This document shows, in pieces, positions 1 to 36,199 of a stretch of 64,000 nt of DNA (the first letter of the stretch is position 1; every line of letters starts with the position of its first letter). Made by a program: the position numbers and the translations under genes. Source of the stretch: Limanda limanda. Taxonomy: Eukaryota > Chordata > Actinopteri > Pleuronectiformes > Pleuronectidae. The DNA is taken from contig NC_083658.1 in NCBI RefSeq assembly GCF_963576545.1, forward strand, positions 9,875,428-9,939,427, in the 5' to 3' direction. Under the pieces are notes generated by a model. The model searched no databases. It was not told where the DNA came from and saw nothing but the letters and a program-made list of their open reading frames with translations.

Positions 1-726
1 TTGAGAACTTTGATTCATGACGGGTGAGCATGTCAGAACACATGCTACGAGTGTCCTACTATTCAAGTGATTTTATAGTGTGGATGCAGGGATGAATAAA
101 TGACTTTCTGACAGGTGCAATTTCTCTAAGAGGATATTAATAATCAAAGCTGACGAGCTGTAACAGTGAATGGTGCAAGAACCACGACACTTAACTAAAG
201 GCATAGGTGGTGCGGTAAGAAAGAGAACATTATACTTTTTTGCTTTTTCATATGACCTAAAATAAATAATTTAAAAATTCACAGCAAAAATTAATATGTA
301 TTATGTGGCTGCCCAACCAAGCAATACATTTTAATTCACTACAGCAGCCGGCCATTGGGATTGGTTCATTAAAATCGAGCTACATGAGGTGTAAAAGACT
401 TTGTCCGAGGATGACCTTCCTTTTATGAATCCCACTTGATTTGAATGTATTAGGTGTGACGGCCTCATAGTCAGAATTTTTCTCAGGCAATTATCACAAA
501 AGATATTGTGGGTCGGTATGATGTTTGGAATTAAATGTTTCTGGTAGCTGCCACGGTGAAAGCAATTCTTCATAAATAGTTCTCAGAATAGGGGCCAAAT
601 ATCTCAATGTATTTCTTAAAATGACCTGATGGATCAATGAAATATCATATTTGACATCTTCTTTCGCATCTTTCCAGGACTCTTTAAATTATCTTTCTGA
701 TTCATTTCCCCCGGTGTGAAATGCCT

Positions 727-765
727 CTAAATTAACATCTAATTGTAGGTTAGATGTTAATTTAG
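727..765. repeat. perfect 16-bp inverted repeat (hairpin)
   Basis: CTAAATTAACATCTAA, a 7-nt loop, then its exact reverse complement. No element boundaries or gene lie nearby. Confidence 0.8.
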
Positions 766-1004
766 GTGGTTGTAGTACAATTACAATAACTCATAACTGG
801 TGTACAATTACTTTCCTTTTGGTGTAACTGCCTAGCAAACCTGTTCCCTGTTTTTATCAACTCTAATATAAAAAGTAAGTCCTCACTTACAATATAGTTC
901 AGCTATTTGAAATGTTTGAGATGTGAGATCCTTCACTATATGTGTTTGCTCTTTTTTTTCTTTCAATACTGGAGAAGATTTATTTTGCTCATCTACCACA
1001 AGAC

Positions 1005-1575
1005 TGACTGCAATTGTAGATTGCTCTCTCCAGGTTGAGGGAGAGTTTTCGCCTCAAGTTGAAGTACTTTGGGGTCTTGTTCTCGTGTGAAGGGACAATG
1101 GAGCATGAGATGAACAGAGGGTCGGTGCAGTATCAGCAGTAATGCAGGTGTTGTACTGGACCGTTGTGGTAAAGGAGGAGCTGAGCCGCAAAGGAAGGCT
1201 GTCCATTTACTAGTCCATCTACATTCCAATTCCTCACTTTTGGTCACAAGCTCTGGGTAGTGAGCGAAAGACTAAGGCCGAGTTTACAGGCGGCAAAAAT
1301 GGATTTTCTCTTGAGGAGTGGGTTGAGCAGTTCAGACATCCGGAGGGAGCATGTAGTCGAACTGGTGCTCCTTCATGTCGAAAGATGACAGTTGAGGGGG
1401 TTCAGGTTCCTTTGGAGGTTTACAGGGCACACCTAATGGGAGGGAACCCCAGGGTGGACCCAGAATTGCTGGAGGGATTGCATATCCCATCTGCCTTCCT
1501 CAGGATCCCCCAGGAAGAGCTGGACATAATGGCAAGCCTGGGTAAGAAGAAAACAAATGGATGGATGAATACTGT
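1005..1575 (+). mobile_element. LINE 3' end (Rex1-like?), degenerate
   Basis: Broken frames encode pieces such as YWTVVVKEELSRKGRLSIY, PLEVYRAHLMGG and RIPQEELD, typical of the C-terminal part of a teleost non-LTR retrotransposon. It ends in a GGATGGATGAAT tail near 1560-1570. The ORF on the opposite strand at 993-1247 is a shadow. The family name is from memory of similar teleost sequences. Confidence 0.6.
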
Positions 1576-3941
1576 CTCAATGGCCTCCCAGACTACACCA
1601 CCATCATTTGTGGACCTTTTACTTTCAGTCTCCACTAATATAGATCATATTATTCAGTGAAAGACACTGCCCTGTAAGTCCCTGGAGATCAAAATAAAAA
1701 AAGATACATCAAACCTTTATTAGTAGTTTAATTGCCATTTTGTAATGTATTAGAATGGGTTTTTCTTGCAAACCTCTCCTGCAATCTCTCCACAACAATT
1801 AAATACGGAACCCAAGAGTATTAATGCAAACATAACATCTGCATTTAAACAAAATTCAATGAATGTAATTTATACAGAATTTCAAAGCCTCTTACATGTC
1901 ATATTTGTCCCTCAAGAGTTTTGCAGGGTGAACTGTTCTTTAGTTTGTCAGATGTTCTATGCAGACAACCATGTCTTTCCAGATTCTGCAGTGCTCAAGC
2001 CTTTTATGAATGTAAAATATATCACACACCTCACTGATCAGCTATTTTCCAGAATTAGCCTGAAGCTCTTTAGAAGACAGAGAAAAGGAGTTGGGTGCTG
2101 TGGTTCTCAGCGTTCACTTGCCCACTGGTTGCCCTGTGTGCACAGACATGTAACGTCTGTATATCTGTGTGTGTGTGTCTGTGTGTAAGTGTGAATAAAG
2201 CACAGCCTGAGGAGAGGATCAGAACATATTAACACCTAATGGTGGGGAAAGAAAACACATTCCTCATTTCACTTGAGCGGTGGGGGTGTGAATTGATGGC
2301 TGCTGTAGTTACCACGTGGATCTGCTTAGATTCACTCAATGAAAACTGTAAATAATTCATGTTGCCCATCATCATTATTTTGAAACGATTGATTGTATCT
2401 CGAAACAAGGACTTTTTATTTTCTTATTTTGCCAGCATGCCATTAAGCTTTCAGCAGCCGAGACAGCAGTGGCTCCAGGTGATCTGACAGGAGTCTGTGA
2501 ATGGATTCATGATGCATTAAAATGTAATGATATGGGGTGTCTGCACAAACAACCATACTGTAAACCATGTACAGTGTGTGTGTGTGAACAGTGGCTGTTG
2601 AGTAAACAGCCCTCCCTGACTGTGCACATAAATTTACACACACTCAGGTTCATCCCTGCATGGCTGTTTCCCAAGTGAGGGGGTGCTAAATCAAAAGAAT
2701 GGAAGGAAAGGAAAAAACGTCCTCAGATATTTAAAGATGAGTAAGGCCATGTACACTCAACCTCTAGAAGCGGCCTGTAACACGTTGGAGAGGAGAGTTA
2801 AAGGACTGAATTTGTATCAGACAATCGATAATAAAATGTTATTTATATAGCCCATATTCACAAATCACAATTTGTCTCATAGGGCTTAACAAGGTGTGAT
2901 ATCCTCTGTTCTTAACCCTCAACAAGAGTCAGGAAAAAGTACCAACAAAACACATCTGAACATATCAACCCATGTGTTTTTACAAGGAATTGTTGAATAT
3001 GTTAGTAGGCAGATTGTATATCAGGCAGTCTTGTAATCATAGTCCATAATCAGCATCACGATCATGATCCACCATGATTGATGCCGCCCCCTACAGGCAT
3101 CATTTTCTTCTATATTTGTCCAATATTAAAAAAAAGCCATATACTTAGGAATAAAACAATTATTGCAATCCACATGAGTATCAGCTGCAATTTCTGTTTA
3201 ATGAGCATGGAGGTTAGCATGCTAAGACCCTGAAATAATATGATGGGCATAGCTTCACCTGCAAAACATCAATATTGTATGATTTACATGCAGACATTAG
3301 CGTTTAGCACTGCTCAGAATACGGTCTCCCAGGGCCAATAGCATGGCTTTAGACAGAAAGAGATCAATACATTTGATGGGTCACTGTTGAACACTGAATA
3401 TGTCTTGGTTGATCCGGGAATTCTGTTTAATTGAGACCATCAGTTTAAATACTGCAAGTCTGGAAGTGAATTAGGGTTTTGCCAATAATTTCTGCAGCCG
3501 ATCATCAAGCATGGTCACATGTCGATAAACACCACTCCTGCAAGCATAGCTGATGTATGGTGTTAGCAGCGTGTCAGAAATATCAATAACTCCTAATCAT
3601 CCTCCATCTTCGGGCGTGCGGAGGAGCCAAAGGGCTTTTAATCAGCGACGGAGGGACAACAATAACATGGCTTGGCATGTTGTGCGTTTCAGATTTGATG
3701 GTTATTATATTAGTCAGGATGTGAGCTGATGAAATCTCCACTGCTGTGTGGGGAGCCAGCATCGACATCCCACCAATACGGCCTCTGAATAGGGGCTAAA
3801 TGAAGTGAACAGTTTGTAATCCACAGACCTACGTGAGATCTCGGCATTAGCATTTTGCGAGAGAGAACCTGGGAAATGAGGGCAGCTGTCTCCCCCCCCC
3901 CCTCTCTCCTGACAGTTCTGAACCAACCCAGGATTCTCTTT
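1576..3941. other. no gene seen
   Basis: Between the LINE remnant and the tandem duplication. Short open frames (for example at 1766-2188) show no family resemblance, and a short GT run lies near 2166-2186. Apart from the repeat at 2830 I see nothing. Confidence 0.5.
2830..2960. repeat. teleost interspersed repeat, AATTGTGATT family
   Basis: ATTTATATAGCCCATATTCA and AAATCACAATTTG are the inverse of blocks at 15386 and 35461. A non-autonomous repeat with no coding potential. Confidence 0.45.
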
Positions 3942-4476
3942 GTATTATCAGTGAGCAGACCTGTTTCCCAACACATACAATTGCAGAAGTCAGCAGTGAG
4001 ACAGTATAGCAGGCCACTATAGCAGTTAATATATCAAAGAATGAAGGTTGTGTATTATATCTACCTACTAATTCCACAAATGTCTGTTCATACGTGGAAC
4101 GCATAACTTGCAAACCGTTTCTATTATTGGCTTCCCACCTGGCATGTGCATTGCTTATCCGTATTATCAGTGAGCAGACCTGTTTCCCAACACATACAAT
4201 TGCAGAAGTCAGCAGTGAGACAGTATAGCAGGCCACTATAGCAGTTAATATATCAAAGAATGAAGGTTGTGTATTATATCTACCTACTAATTCCACAAAT
4301 GTCTGTTCATACGTGGAACGCATAACTTGCAAACCGTTTCTATTATTGGCTTCCCACCTGGCATGTGCATTGCTTATAGCCTGAGGTAGTGCAGTTTGGA
4401 ATTTGTCGCAATGCAATATGTTCAACATTAATGCAATCAGTATAGGGAAAAGGTGCCTTAAGGGATGACAATTCAC
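3847..4476 (-). other. unrecognised ORF containing the duplicated segment
   Basis: An open frame of 209 codons; the first codon is GTG, not ATG. It holds two copies of a 73-residue repeat beginning SNAHARWEANNRNGLQVMRS and containing a strongly hydrophobic stretch (ILTAIVACYTVSLLTSAIVC). I do not recognise the family, and no splice signals were verified. It could be a decayed mobile-element gene or chance. Confidence 0.25.
3942..4377. repeat. perfect 217-bp tandem duplication
   Basis: The segment 3942-4158 is repeated at 4161-4377 with only CC between copies (period 219). I saw no differences between the copies, so the event is recent or an assembly artefact. The period is a multiple of three and the duplicated ORF on the minus strand stays open. 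Confidence 0.9.
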
Positions 4477-4489
4477 TCATTATCTACTC

Positions 4490-4790
4490 ACCACTGTGCG
4501 TATGGAGAGGAGGGTGACGTGTTTGAGTCCACAAAACACTTTTGGAGCTTCAGGGGTAAAAATCATTGTAGCTAAATCCAAATACAATTGAAGTAAGTGG
4601 CGACCAACAGATAAATAAATAAAATGCCTCCATTCTGTTCCTGTGGTATCATCCAAGTGTCCGTAAGCCCTAACATTTCAATTTGACTCGAAACAGCGTC
4701 ATTTACGAAATGCCGATATTTAGGCTAAAAACATGGTGTAAAAAGTGTTTTGAGTTGGATGTCAATGTCGGACTCGATGGACCGAGTTGA
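4490..4790. repeat. probable teleost miniature element
   Basis: The stretch with TGGAGAGGAGGGTGACG, GAGTCCACAAAACACTT and ATGCCTCCATTCTGTTCCTG reads like a widespread teleost non-autonomous repeat. There is no second copy in the window, so this rests on memory. Confidence 0.3.
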
Positions 4791-5489
4791 GTCACTTCCT
4801 CTTTTGCAATTAGTCTACAAAGTCTAACCACAATGTTTGTTTTGTTGCTGCAATGGTTGATATCGAGTTGAATTAAAGAGCTTTTATTTTGAAGAGTTGG
4901 CAACTTTTGTTCCAGATTGTAGATTGTGTGGATTGCTCAATTGAATTCTGAAATAGCTGACATGCAATGTATGTACAAATAAGATCTTCAAATATTACAT
5001 GAACAATAACAAAGGAGGAATGCAAGGTTTTTTTAACTAAACCCTGCACAACAGACTGTTTTTAAAAAGCTCTGCAAAGCATACACACAATAGAAAAGTG
5101 ACAGTGTATTGTTAACCGGTTCATGGACGACTATTGAAGGAGCAGTCATTCTTAAACATGCTATTCACAGTTCAGTTTCAGAAATAAAGCTGCAACCGGC
5201 CTTACCTCAGGCCGAGACAACAGGCCATTTTAAACACACATGTTTAGAACGGGCTCTGCAATTGTTAAATGTGTTTTCACCAGTTTGGCTCATCACTTTG
5301 TTAAGGCACTTAGTTGAATTCAAAGAATTCCATGACTTAAGCCAAACGAGAAAAACACAACACAGGAAAAACTACATGCAGTGGATTAGATGGGATTATG
5401 TGACGTGATCTCCTGTTAGAGCGTAAGCTGCCAGTGTGACAAGAAAGAATGTGTTGACTCTGCTGTCACTTTAATTTAATCAGTAATTC

Positions 5490-5605
5490 ATCCATCTGTC
5501 CATTTCCTGCACCACCCTACTGCACGAGCCTATCCCAGCATGCAATGGGCCAACGGCAGCATGCACCAGGGTAAACATGCCAGTCTGCAGCCAAAAGGGA
5601 AAGTC
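5490..5605. repeat. teleost interspersed repeat fragment
   Basis: CATCTGTCCATTTCCTGCAC and GAGCCTATCCCAGCATGCAA are the familiar antisense 3' end of teleost LINE-derived repeats. Confidence 0.4.
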
Positions 5606-7499
5606 TTTGTCTTTACATTTCAAACTTTATATTTGATTTGTAGTTTGATTGTTAAACACTTGAGAAGCTATAAGGGGAATTATATTTATAGTCCTCCAAT
5701 GGAAGAGTGTCTTCTCTAAAATGTGGAGAGGCCCCTGAAGACAAGTGTTGGGCACAGACATGGCAAAAATAATCATTTTTTTCTTGATTAGCCTGGTCAG
5801 TGTGTTTCATGAAATAGAACAATGTAGCTGCACTTTGCAACAGTTTCAAAGTGAAGTGACTGCAGCTGAAAGAAGGATCGATTTCAGTGGGACTCTCCTC
5901 TCTGAGGCCTCCTCCCTCCTTCTCAGAGCTGTATAGTGATTTTCCGAGGATCCCAGAGGACCCGAGACCGTGTTGGATCAGCCACGGAACACAAATCAGC
6001 ATTACGGGAAAAAAAACTACTTCAAAGATCCCATCGCTTGGATCTTTGGGGATTATTGCGTGCAATTGTGGTGGATTTTTTTTTACTGTGCGCGAACACA
6101 CATGTGAATCCAGTCCTCTTTGTATGTGCTCCACACACTCCTAGTTATTTTTCACAGCCCATCTGCTCAACACTCCTCACTTAACGCCATGTGTGGAGAA
6201 AACAGCCAACGAGGAGGATGGGTAATGAAAAAATGAGGGTCGCCATTTATTGTATTTAAGCCTGGGTCCCCCCAGAGCTTTACATTTCTACAAGGGCAGA
6301 GGGAGAGCTAGCGGAGGCGTTAAACGTTAATTTGTCATGCAATTCTTCAGATAAAATCACCCAAATTGTATAATTAAGTAAAAACTGCTGACAAAAATGT
6401 ATTCAAGGAAAAACACCCAATAATGCGATGGATTCAACAATGAGTATAGGCTGTAAAAACACTGTCCTGCATTATTTGAGGCTGAAGGCTCAAATCAATA
6501 GATCCAAAGTTGTTATCAGCACTGTGGCTCACTCTGCTGGCCAAGGACTCCCAGAGTGTAGGACTGTTCCAGCTCTGGACAAAAAAGCAGTTCCAGCTCC
6601 GTGTCACCTGGAGGACACGCAAACAATTAGGAAAGGGTCGGTCCCCCCCAGCCACTTTGCTCTCCGTGGGTCCACCGCAGCAGGGATGTATTGATGGGAG
6701 GTGAAAGCAGACTGACAGAGGTCGCGGCTCATTCCCTTGCGTTACCTCGAGGTCCAACCACTGCCGCTGCCAATGGCGCTGGTTTCTATTAAACATCAGC
6801 GAACGCCTCATTATCAAGCTCGTTTGTGCGTTGAAAGGGGGATGAGTCATTTTCAATAGCTGACTTCTGATCTCGGCCCATTTTCACCACCGACAGCTGA
6901 GTCAATCATCTCAGAAAATGTGTTTCACAATAATAGGTTGGGACGGCTGGAAGTTGTCATTTGACTGTTTACGCCTGATAGACTGTCATTTGTTGATTTG
7001 TATTGGAACACCCAGAAAGTAAGAAATGCACCACGTCGGCCCTGAAAATCACACACATACACATATACATATATATATTTAATGACGTTTCTATGATTTA
7101 GTTTCATCCACAGAGAATTATCCTTTAGTTCTGATAAACTTGCGAGGACATCCAGCGGTGACAGAGCAGTATGGTGACTGATGCATATCCAATATTCACT
7201 CCCTCTTTTTTGTGTCACACTATTGACCTTTTCAGCTGCTAAAAGCTGCACTGTGTTCACCAGCTGGACACTAAATATGTCTTATATCTGAATATCTGAG
7301 CAGGTAAACATTCACAGGGGGGTCTTGGTTGGCTATTGTCATGGGATCAGATTTGTCATAAAGAAAGGAAACGAGCCCTGCATGGCACCAGAGGTCAACA
7401 TTTGATCGGCATCATCATCACATTCACAACCATCTGAAATTGGATGCCTTGCCAAAGAGAAGCAGTTCTGCCATTGCATTAGAGGCCTTGGTTTGATAT

Positions 7500-7620
7500 A
7501 CAGTGGGCTCCAAAAGTCTGAGACTTTCCCATGGGAAAGTGTCAGACTGTATGTTCAATAATTTAGTATGGCCTGTGAAGGATGTCATAAAAACTGAAAT
7601 GGTCCTTGACAGGGAAAAAG
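7500..7620. repeat. Tc1-like terminal fragment with palindrome
   Basis: CAGTGGGCTCCAAAAGTCTG followed by the near-palindrome GACTTTCCCATGGGAAAGTGTC resembles the terminus of a Tc1/mariner-type element. Only one end is seen. Confidence 0.3.
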
Positions 7621-8762
7621 GTTTCCCACCCCTTGTTTCGGCAACACTAATGGCTCTGTGTGCGTGTGTGAGGCTTTGAACTAAATGCTAATATCTGCAT
7701 GCTAACTTGTCACATTAACTTATTTTAAGAGAGAGACGGCATCAGGATACCCTGGCCGCACAGTTCTGGCCAGGGGCCGACCTGAAGTCTTTGGAGGTTA
7801 TAAAAAAAACCTATCGCAGATGATGTTTTGATATTTTCAGACTGCATTTCATGTCTAAATAATGATCTGTTGTCAGTTGACTGTGCTGAAAATAACAAGT
7901 CATGATGGATCGTTCCACACCAGCACAAGTGAAGTAGACGATACAGCTTGGCAGCTTTTGAAGATATCAGTAAGCAGAGACTTGGGCTAAAGTGTGGAGC
8001 TGGCTCATGTTTCCACTGGTGAGAGTCAAATAGCGTGCCACCCCCCACCCCCCCTCAGCACAGCGGGTGAAAGACATAAACCTTGTAACTGATCATGGCT
8101 GTGGCACGACTGTTATCAAAATCCAAGGGGTTTTGTTGTCATTTGCAGAATAAAAAAGGTTGTCTTGGTTTGCTATGTCTCTCCTCGATGCCTGTTATTG
8201 TATCAATCGAAAATATACCAGAAACTAAAAAGGTAGTAAACTGAAAGTATGTACATTTTGGAAAAAAGGCTAGTAAGTCTTACATTGTGAGAGTTGTGTC
8301 CAGATGGACTAAGAAACAGACTTAACAGGATGGTAGAGGATGTCATGGGGCAGGGCGCATTGTTAAATTGGAAGTTCCATTTCCATTTAAAGGTCTTCTT
8401 GTTCATTAGGTGCCAAGAATTTCCATGCAAACCTCTCTGTCCTGGTTTTGTCCTTGTAAACTGTTCTCACCACTACAAAATAAGCACATTAGTCATTAGC
8501 ACCGAGGCAGCGCCTGCGTGTCTTATAATCAATAAAATCCTGACAAACTAAAAAATTAGTTTAGAACATTACAAGGGCTGAGGCACCATTTTGGACATTG
8601 TTGTCATTAATTATGCTTGTCCACATGATCACAGACTACTAAAAGGAAGGACACGTGCGGTTTGAGTGTCTCTAACAGATGTTTGTGATCAGATTAAAGT
8701 TCAGCCATAATCAAAAGAATGCATTTCTAGCAAACATATAGACATAAAACATTTCTCAATCG

Positions 8763-8784
8763 CCCCCCCCCCCCCCCCCCCCCC
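8763..8784. repeat. poly(C) tract
   Basis: 22 consecutive C followed by (AC)5. Similar shorter tracts lie at about 24487-24499, 44405-44422 and 46539-46551; such tracts are prone to length errors. Confidence 0.9.
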
Positions 8785-9733
8785 ACACACACAGCGGGGG
8801 GGCCAACTCATTCCAATTCCTTTAAATGCACGTTTCACACGGGCCATTTCAAGGAGAAAATCACACGCTGGCTTTGATGTTTAACACATCAAGGGTGCCA
8901 TTTTTTTCTTTTTTCTTCCTGAACGAGTCCTCTCGTCCGAGGCCAACTTCTCTGAGCGGGGGGGAGGGGGGCCACTTTTGAACACGCTAAGCTCACGCCA
9001 TGCAGGAGTTGTGCAACGTTTGAAACCGAGTGGGATCTTCACCCTCGCTGGTGCACAATCATTTAAGGATGCAGAAAATCAAATGCACATTTTGCTAATA
9101 AGTGACCCGTAAAGTTACCACAGACAATGTGACACACCCACGAGTGTCAGAGCACCAGTATTGTTTGCCAATTCATATCTGGTGGCCACATACTGAAATT
9201 TGCAAACTGCAATTATTCTTTAAGATGGATTTGAAGAGGGAGTAGTAACACTATCTATATTTAAGTTATGGATTTATGAGTATGTGTTGCACCTGTACAT
9301 TCAAACATACATCATTTACTGATTAAAAATTAAAAAAGAGGCTGCTTAGCTCAGTGTACAGCCTTCAACAAGACAAACCTCACCATCAAAAGGATTTGCA
9401 TGAATTATTTGTAAATGTTTCATGTCAGGAGCCGTCGGAATTAAATTATTAGCAGAGGTGTGGGCGTCCAAATTCTTTCTGACTCATAGATTTAGCCTTC
9501 CCTTGTGAGATGAACAAGTAAAAACAAATCAGCTGGCTACAATAAAATACTTCCTCATCAAGACGCTGTTCGTGTGCACTGCGGCTCATAAATGTGTGTT
9601 CTGCAGATGTCAACAATCCTGTCTCTATATCAGTGGTTTGTTTTCCCCACGCAACCACCGTCAACTAGTGCGTAATAGGACCAGTATGTCAGTTTGAGGA
9701 AAAACATGGAGTAAACTGGATCATCATCCTTAT

Positions 9734-10048
9734 TGAAGGTCCAGTGTGCAGGATTGAGAGGAATCTATCATCGGAAATTGTGTAGGATATTCATTATGAA
9801 GCTTTCATTTTTGTACAATCACTTGAAATAGGAATACTTGTGTTTTCAGCTCTTACAATTGAACTTTTTTTAAATCCACATTAGGAGTAGATCCTGTTCC
9901 ACCATATTTGCACTGACGTGTTTCTGCAGCAGCCCAGGATCTGGAGAAGGACTTCAACGTTTCTAACACCTGAAGGTCACTCTGGGTATTTGCTTGGTAA
10001 ATACAACTTCCGACTAGGAGCCACTAAATCCCACACACTGAACATTTA
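9734..10048. mobile_element. MITE with GGTCCAGTGTG/CACACTGAAC ends
   Basis: The left end GGTCCAGTGTGCAGGATT is inversely matched by AAATCCCACACACTGAAC at the right end, about 315 bp apart, with no coding sequence. This pair of ends is common in teleosts. Confidence 0.6.
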
Positions 10049-10109
10049 AATACGAAAGGTATCATATCCCCTTCCACATGATCCTGCATCATAACCAAAA
10101 GCAAAAACT

Positions 10110-10700
10110 ACAGAACGTTGTACCTGGTTTATCTACAATTAAGATCATATTCAATGTTTTTCACAACATTGAACTGAATTTGCTTTATTGTTTTTCACGT
10201 GTGGAGTTTATATACAACTTTGAATTATTTGCTGAACTGCTGTAAATACAAAACTGCCGCACCTTGAGTCCCGAGTTCACAACTGTTCAACATAAAATCT
10301 CTGCTCAATGTAACTCTATACAGCAACAAAACAGACCTTGTGCTTTTATTTTGAAGACTATCTAAATAGAATATTTTTTAATAAACATAGTTGCAATGAT
10401 GGAAATCAGCACCCGCTACCCCCGTGAATGCTTGTGTCAGTCTGATATGGGGAAATCAAAATAATCCGATTTTCATAATGATGTGGTGGCATTGATATAA
10501 CTGCGGCTGTTGGCAGTTGCAGACGGCTGCTGTAGTTTATGGGACATAATATAAAAGTAGACATGTTCAACTCTGTCCACAAACTGTTAACAGGCCGCCC
10601 CACCCCCCCACAGACCGCTATTTAATACACGTCAAGTGTAGAGAAGATAAGTTGAACGGCTCACGGGATATGCGTTCATTAAATAGACAGACAGACATTT
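10110..10700. repeat. dispersed repeat family CTGGTTTAT, copy 1
   Basis: Shares ACCTGGTTTATCTA, TTTTTCAC, ACTGAATT, TTCACGTGTG, TTGTGCTTTTA and a final AGACAGACAGACA with the copy at 29040, in the same order and orientation. Family unknown. Confidence 0.55.
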
Positions 10701-12380
10701 ATGGAATTAGTAGCTGTTGAAATAAAGGTTCACGTAAGTTTTTTATTGTCAAATTGTATTTAGCTTAAAACAATATGTATAAATAATTGTAAGGTTCTCA
10801 TGTGGTATTTTTTGTATTTTAAAATTATGACCAATTAAGTTAATGTATTTATCATTTGTTGATATCAGTTTCAATCAACAAAGAAACTAATATTAGCATT
10901 ATTTGTATACGTGATCCAACTCACCTTCATCTTCCCTCCATCCTTGCAACTCCAGCACACGACAGTTATACATTATGAATCTTAGGCCCAAGCCGAGATT
11001 ACTTTACTGTATCAAACATGTATTCTGCTCAGTAGTTCTCCTCTCTCAGTCACTGTCTGCTTTGTGGTAAACATATTCAGGCTGGTCGGGGAGAAAAACT
11101 GGAAATGGTTGTAAATCCTTGGTAAACATGTTTATGATGCTGCAGGCTGAGCCATTCCTTATCCAAATGGACTACCAGCAGAAACCTCCAGCCTCGGCCA
11201 TATAGTGCAGTCAGTCATCTGTGTTAGAGGATACTCCATCACAGAGATACACTTCATCTGAGCTCCATTAACACACACAGAGGGAAGAACAACAAACTTT
11301 GTGGCTCCGTGTCCTGTACGTGTATGAGGAGAATTTCGTCTGTGCTGCTCAGAATTACTCAAAAACCTCCAATTAAACATGATACACACACACGCACACA
11401 TAAAAAAAAAAGACCATCTATGTGTGGATATTCACAGGAATGTGGCATGATGCAATCATTGCTGAGCCTTTAGAGTTTCTCACGTGTGTGTGCGTGTAGA
11501 AGAGCCCTCGTCCTGATTTCCACATACGGTAAAATCCGTAGGGGGGGGTTACAAACCTTTTGTCTGCACACAAACTCAAGAATAATGGAGGAAGAATGAG
11601 AGTACAGAGCTTTGTTTCCTCATGACTTTGCTCCCCAAAGAAATACGGCCTGGTTACACCGTCATTATTCACAAAGGTCATGCCTGGATACCGAATAGAA
11701 ATTGCTGATGAGGGATGGGTCGAAATAAAGGATCAAATAATGCGATATTAAAAAAAGGCAAGTGCTCATATTGACGAGGAATTTATCTTCAGTTAAAAAA
11801 AACATCTTTGTACAGGGTCTCTAGAGGTTTACAAAAGGCTGAGCACACATAAAGTACAGATGCATTATGTTTACAGGCGACACTCATCCAGACACAAATA
11901 CACCACAACTAATAAATACAGACAAACAGTATATACAGCATTTACAGAGCACAGGGGCTGAAACGGTGAATCAGCTGCAGGAAATGTTTTCAGGTTGCTT
12001 TTTTTTTTTTAAATGAAGGAACCACTCTGTGACACTGACGAGACAATACACATTGTGTTGGCATGCAATTCCATCTACAGGACAGCAGGGGATTAGGGCT
12101 GGGTATCAAACCTCATTACTTCTCCTCAAGAGAGAAACAGCAAAAACAGACGAGTTGTCTTTAAACGGATAAGCTGATACCAGATATTAGAAAATGGTCG
12201 AACCATACCCAGTCCTACAGTGAATAGAAATCTATGGCTACTGAATCCACATGCTATAATGATGTTCATAATAATATCACTTAAATTTCACAAACAAGTG
12301 CTGAGATTCATCTCTCAGACGGGAGGCAATGGGAAATACAGCTTCTCTAACAAGTGGCAGGAAATGTTACAGCTGTTTCA
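10701..12380. other. no gene seen downstream of anos1
   Basis: AT-rich sequence between the CTGGTTTAT repeat and the presumed anos1 poly(A) signal. The open frames on either strand look random. Confidence 0.4.
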
Positions 12381-12396
12381 GAGTGATGCATTGGGA

Positions 12397-12402
12397 TTTA
12401 TT
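12397..12402 (-). terminator. anos1: candidate poly(A) signal of anos1
   Basis: AATAAA on the minus strand about 445 nt after the anos1 stop. It is the first exact hexamer I noticed downstream, implying a 3' UTR of roughly 12.38-12.85 kb. A hexamer alone is weak evidence. Confidence 0.35.
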
Positions 12403-12846
12403 AATCAGGATATCACACTAACTGGGATCCCTCTGTAATAAGACCATGGGTGGGGACTGGCAAAGGATTGTTACTGGTCCAGTCCACTTTAAGACACCGA
12501 GGGGAGGGATTCAAACTGCTGCCAGTCGGGATGCTGCACTTGTCTTCAGTGATCGCCGCTCTGTGGATTTTTCTAATCATCCTAATGTTGGGAGACTCAG
12601 TTCATGCAGGCTGATTGGCTGTCTGGACTTAGTGCCTCTCTATGATTGGCAGTTTGTGGGGATGCTTCCTCAGCCTGGATCCTGAATGATGGCAGACAAG
12701 AGACATGAGGTTAGTTGTCAGTTTTGCTTCAAAAATTAAAGTGATAGACTTTGATGGTGGCATTTAAATCCTTATCATTGTGTCTTGCCTTGTAAAAGAA
12801 GTCCAGAGCAATCAATCTATATAAATAATCCAAGTGACCATTCAAT

Positions 12847-36064
<23,218 letters not shown>

Positions 36065-36160
36065 CCCTCTTCTTCGTGTCCAGGCTGCAGTAAGGGGGGG
36101 GGCTGTGGAACAAGGGAATGCAGCGGGGAGTAATCTGATGGAAGTCCAGCTAAACTAGAC

Positions 36161-36170
36161 ATTATATAGC
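36161..36170 (-). promoter_or_regulatory. anos1: TATA-like box upstream of anos1
   Basis: The minus strand reads GCTATATAAT here, about 95-105 nt upstream of the anos1 ATG. That would place transcription start near 36135 and give a 5' UTR of about 70 nt. The position fits, but no transcript evidence is available. Confidence 0.45.
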
Positions 36171-36199
36171 CAAGGGAGGAGCTATACGATCTAGGCGTA

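Larger units (their letters stand above)
4791..9733. other. no gene seen
   Basis: Short scattered ORFs only, no splice-supported exons, an AT-rich background, plus the repeats at 5490, 7500 and 8763. Conserved noncoding elements could exist but cannot be judged from one sequence. Confidence 0.45.

Noticed and set aside
1766..2188. 140-codon plus-strand ORF ending in a VCVCV tail
   Set aside because: The end is a GT microsatellite and the rest has no family resemblance or exon signals.
3942..4377. CRISPR-like or satellite array
   Set aside because: Only two copies of a long unit without spacers; a simple tandem duplication in a eukaryotic genome.
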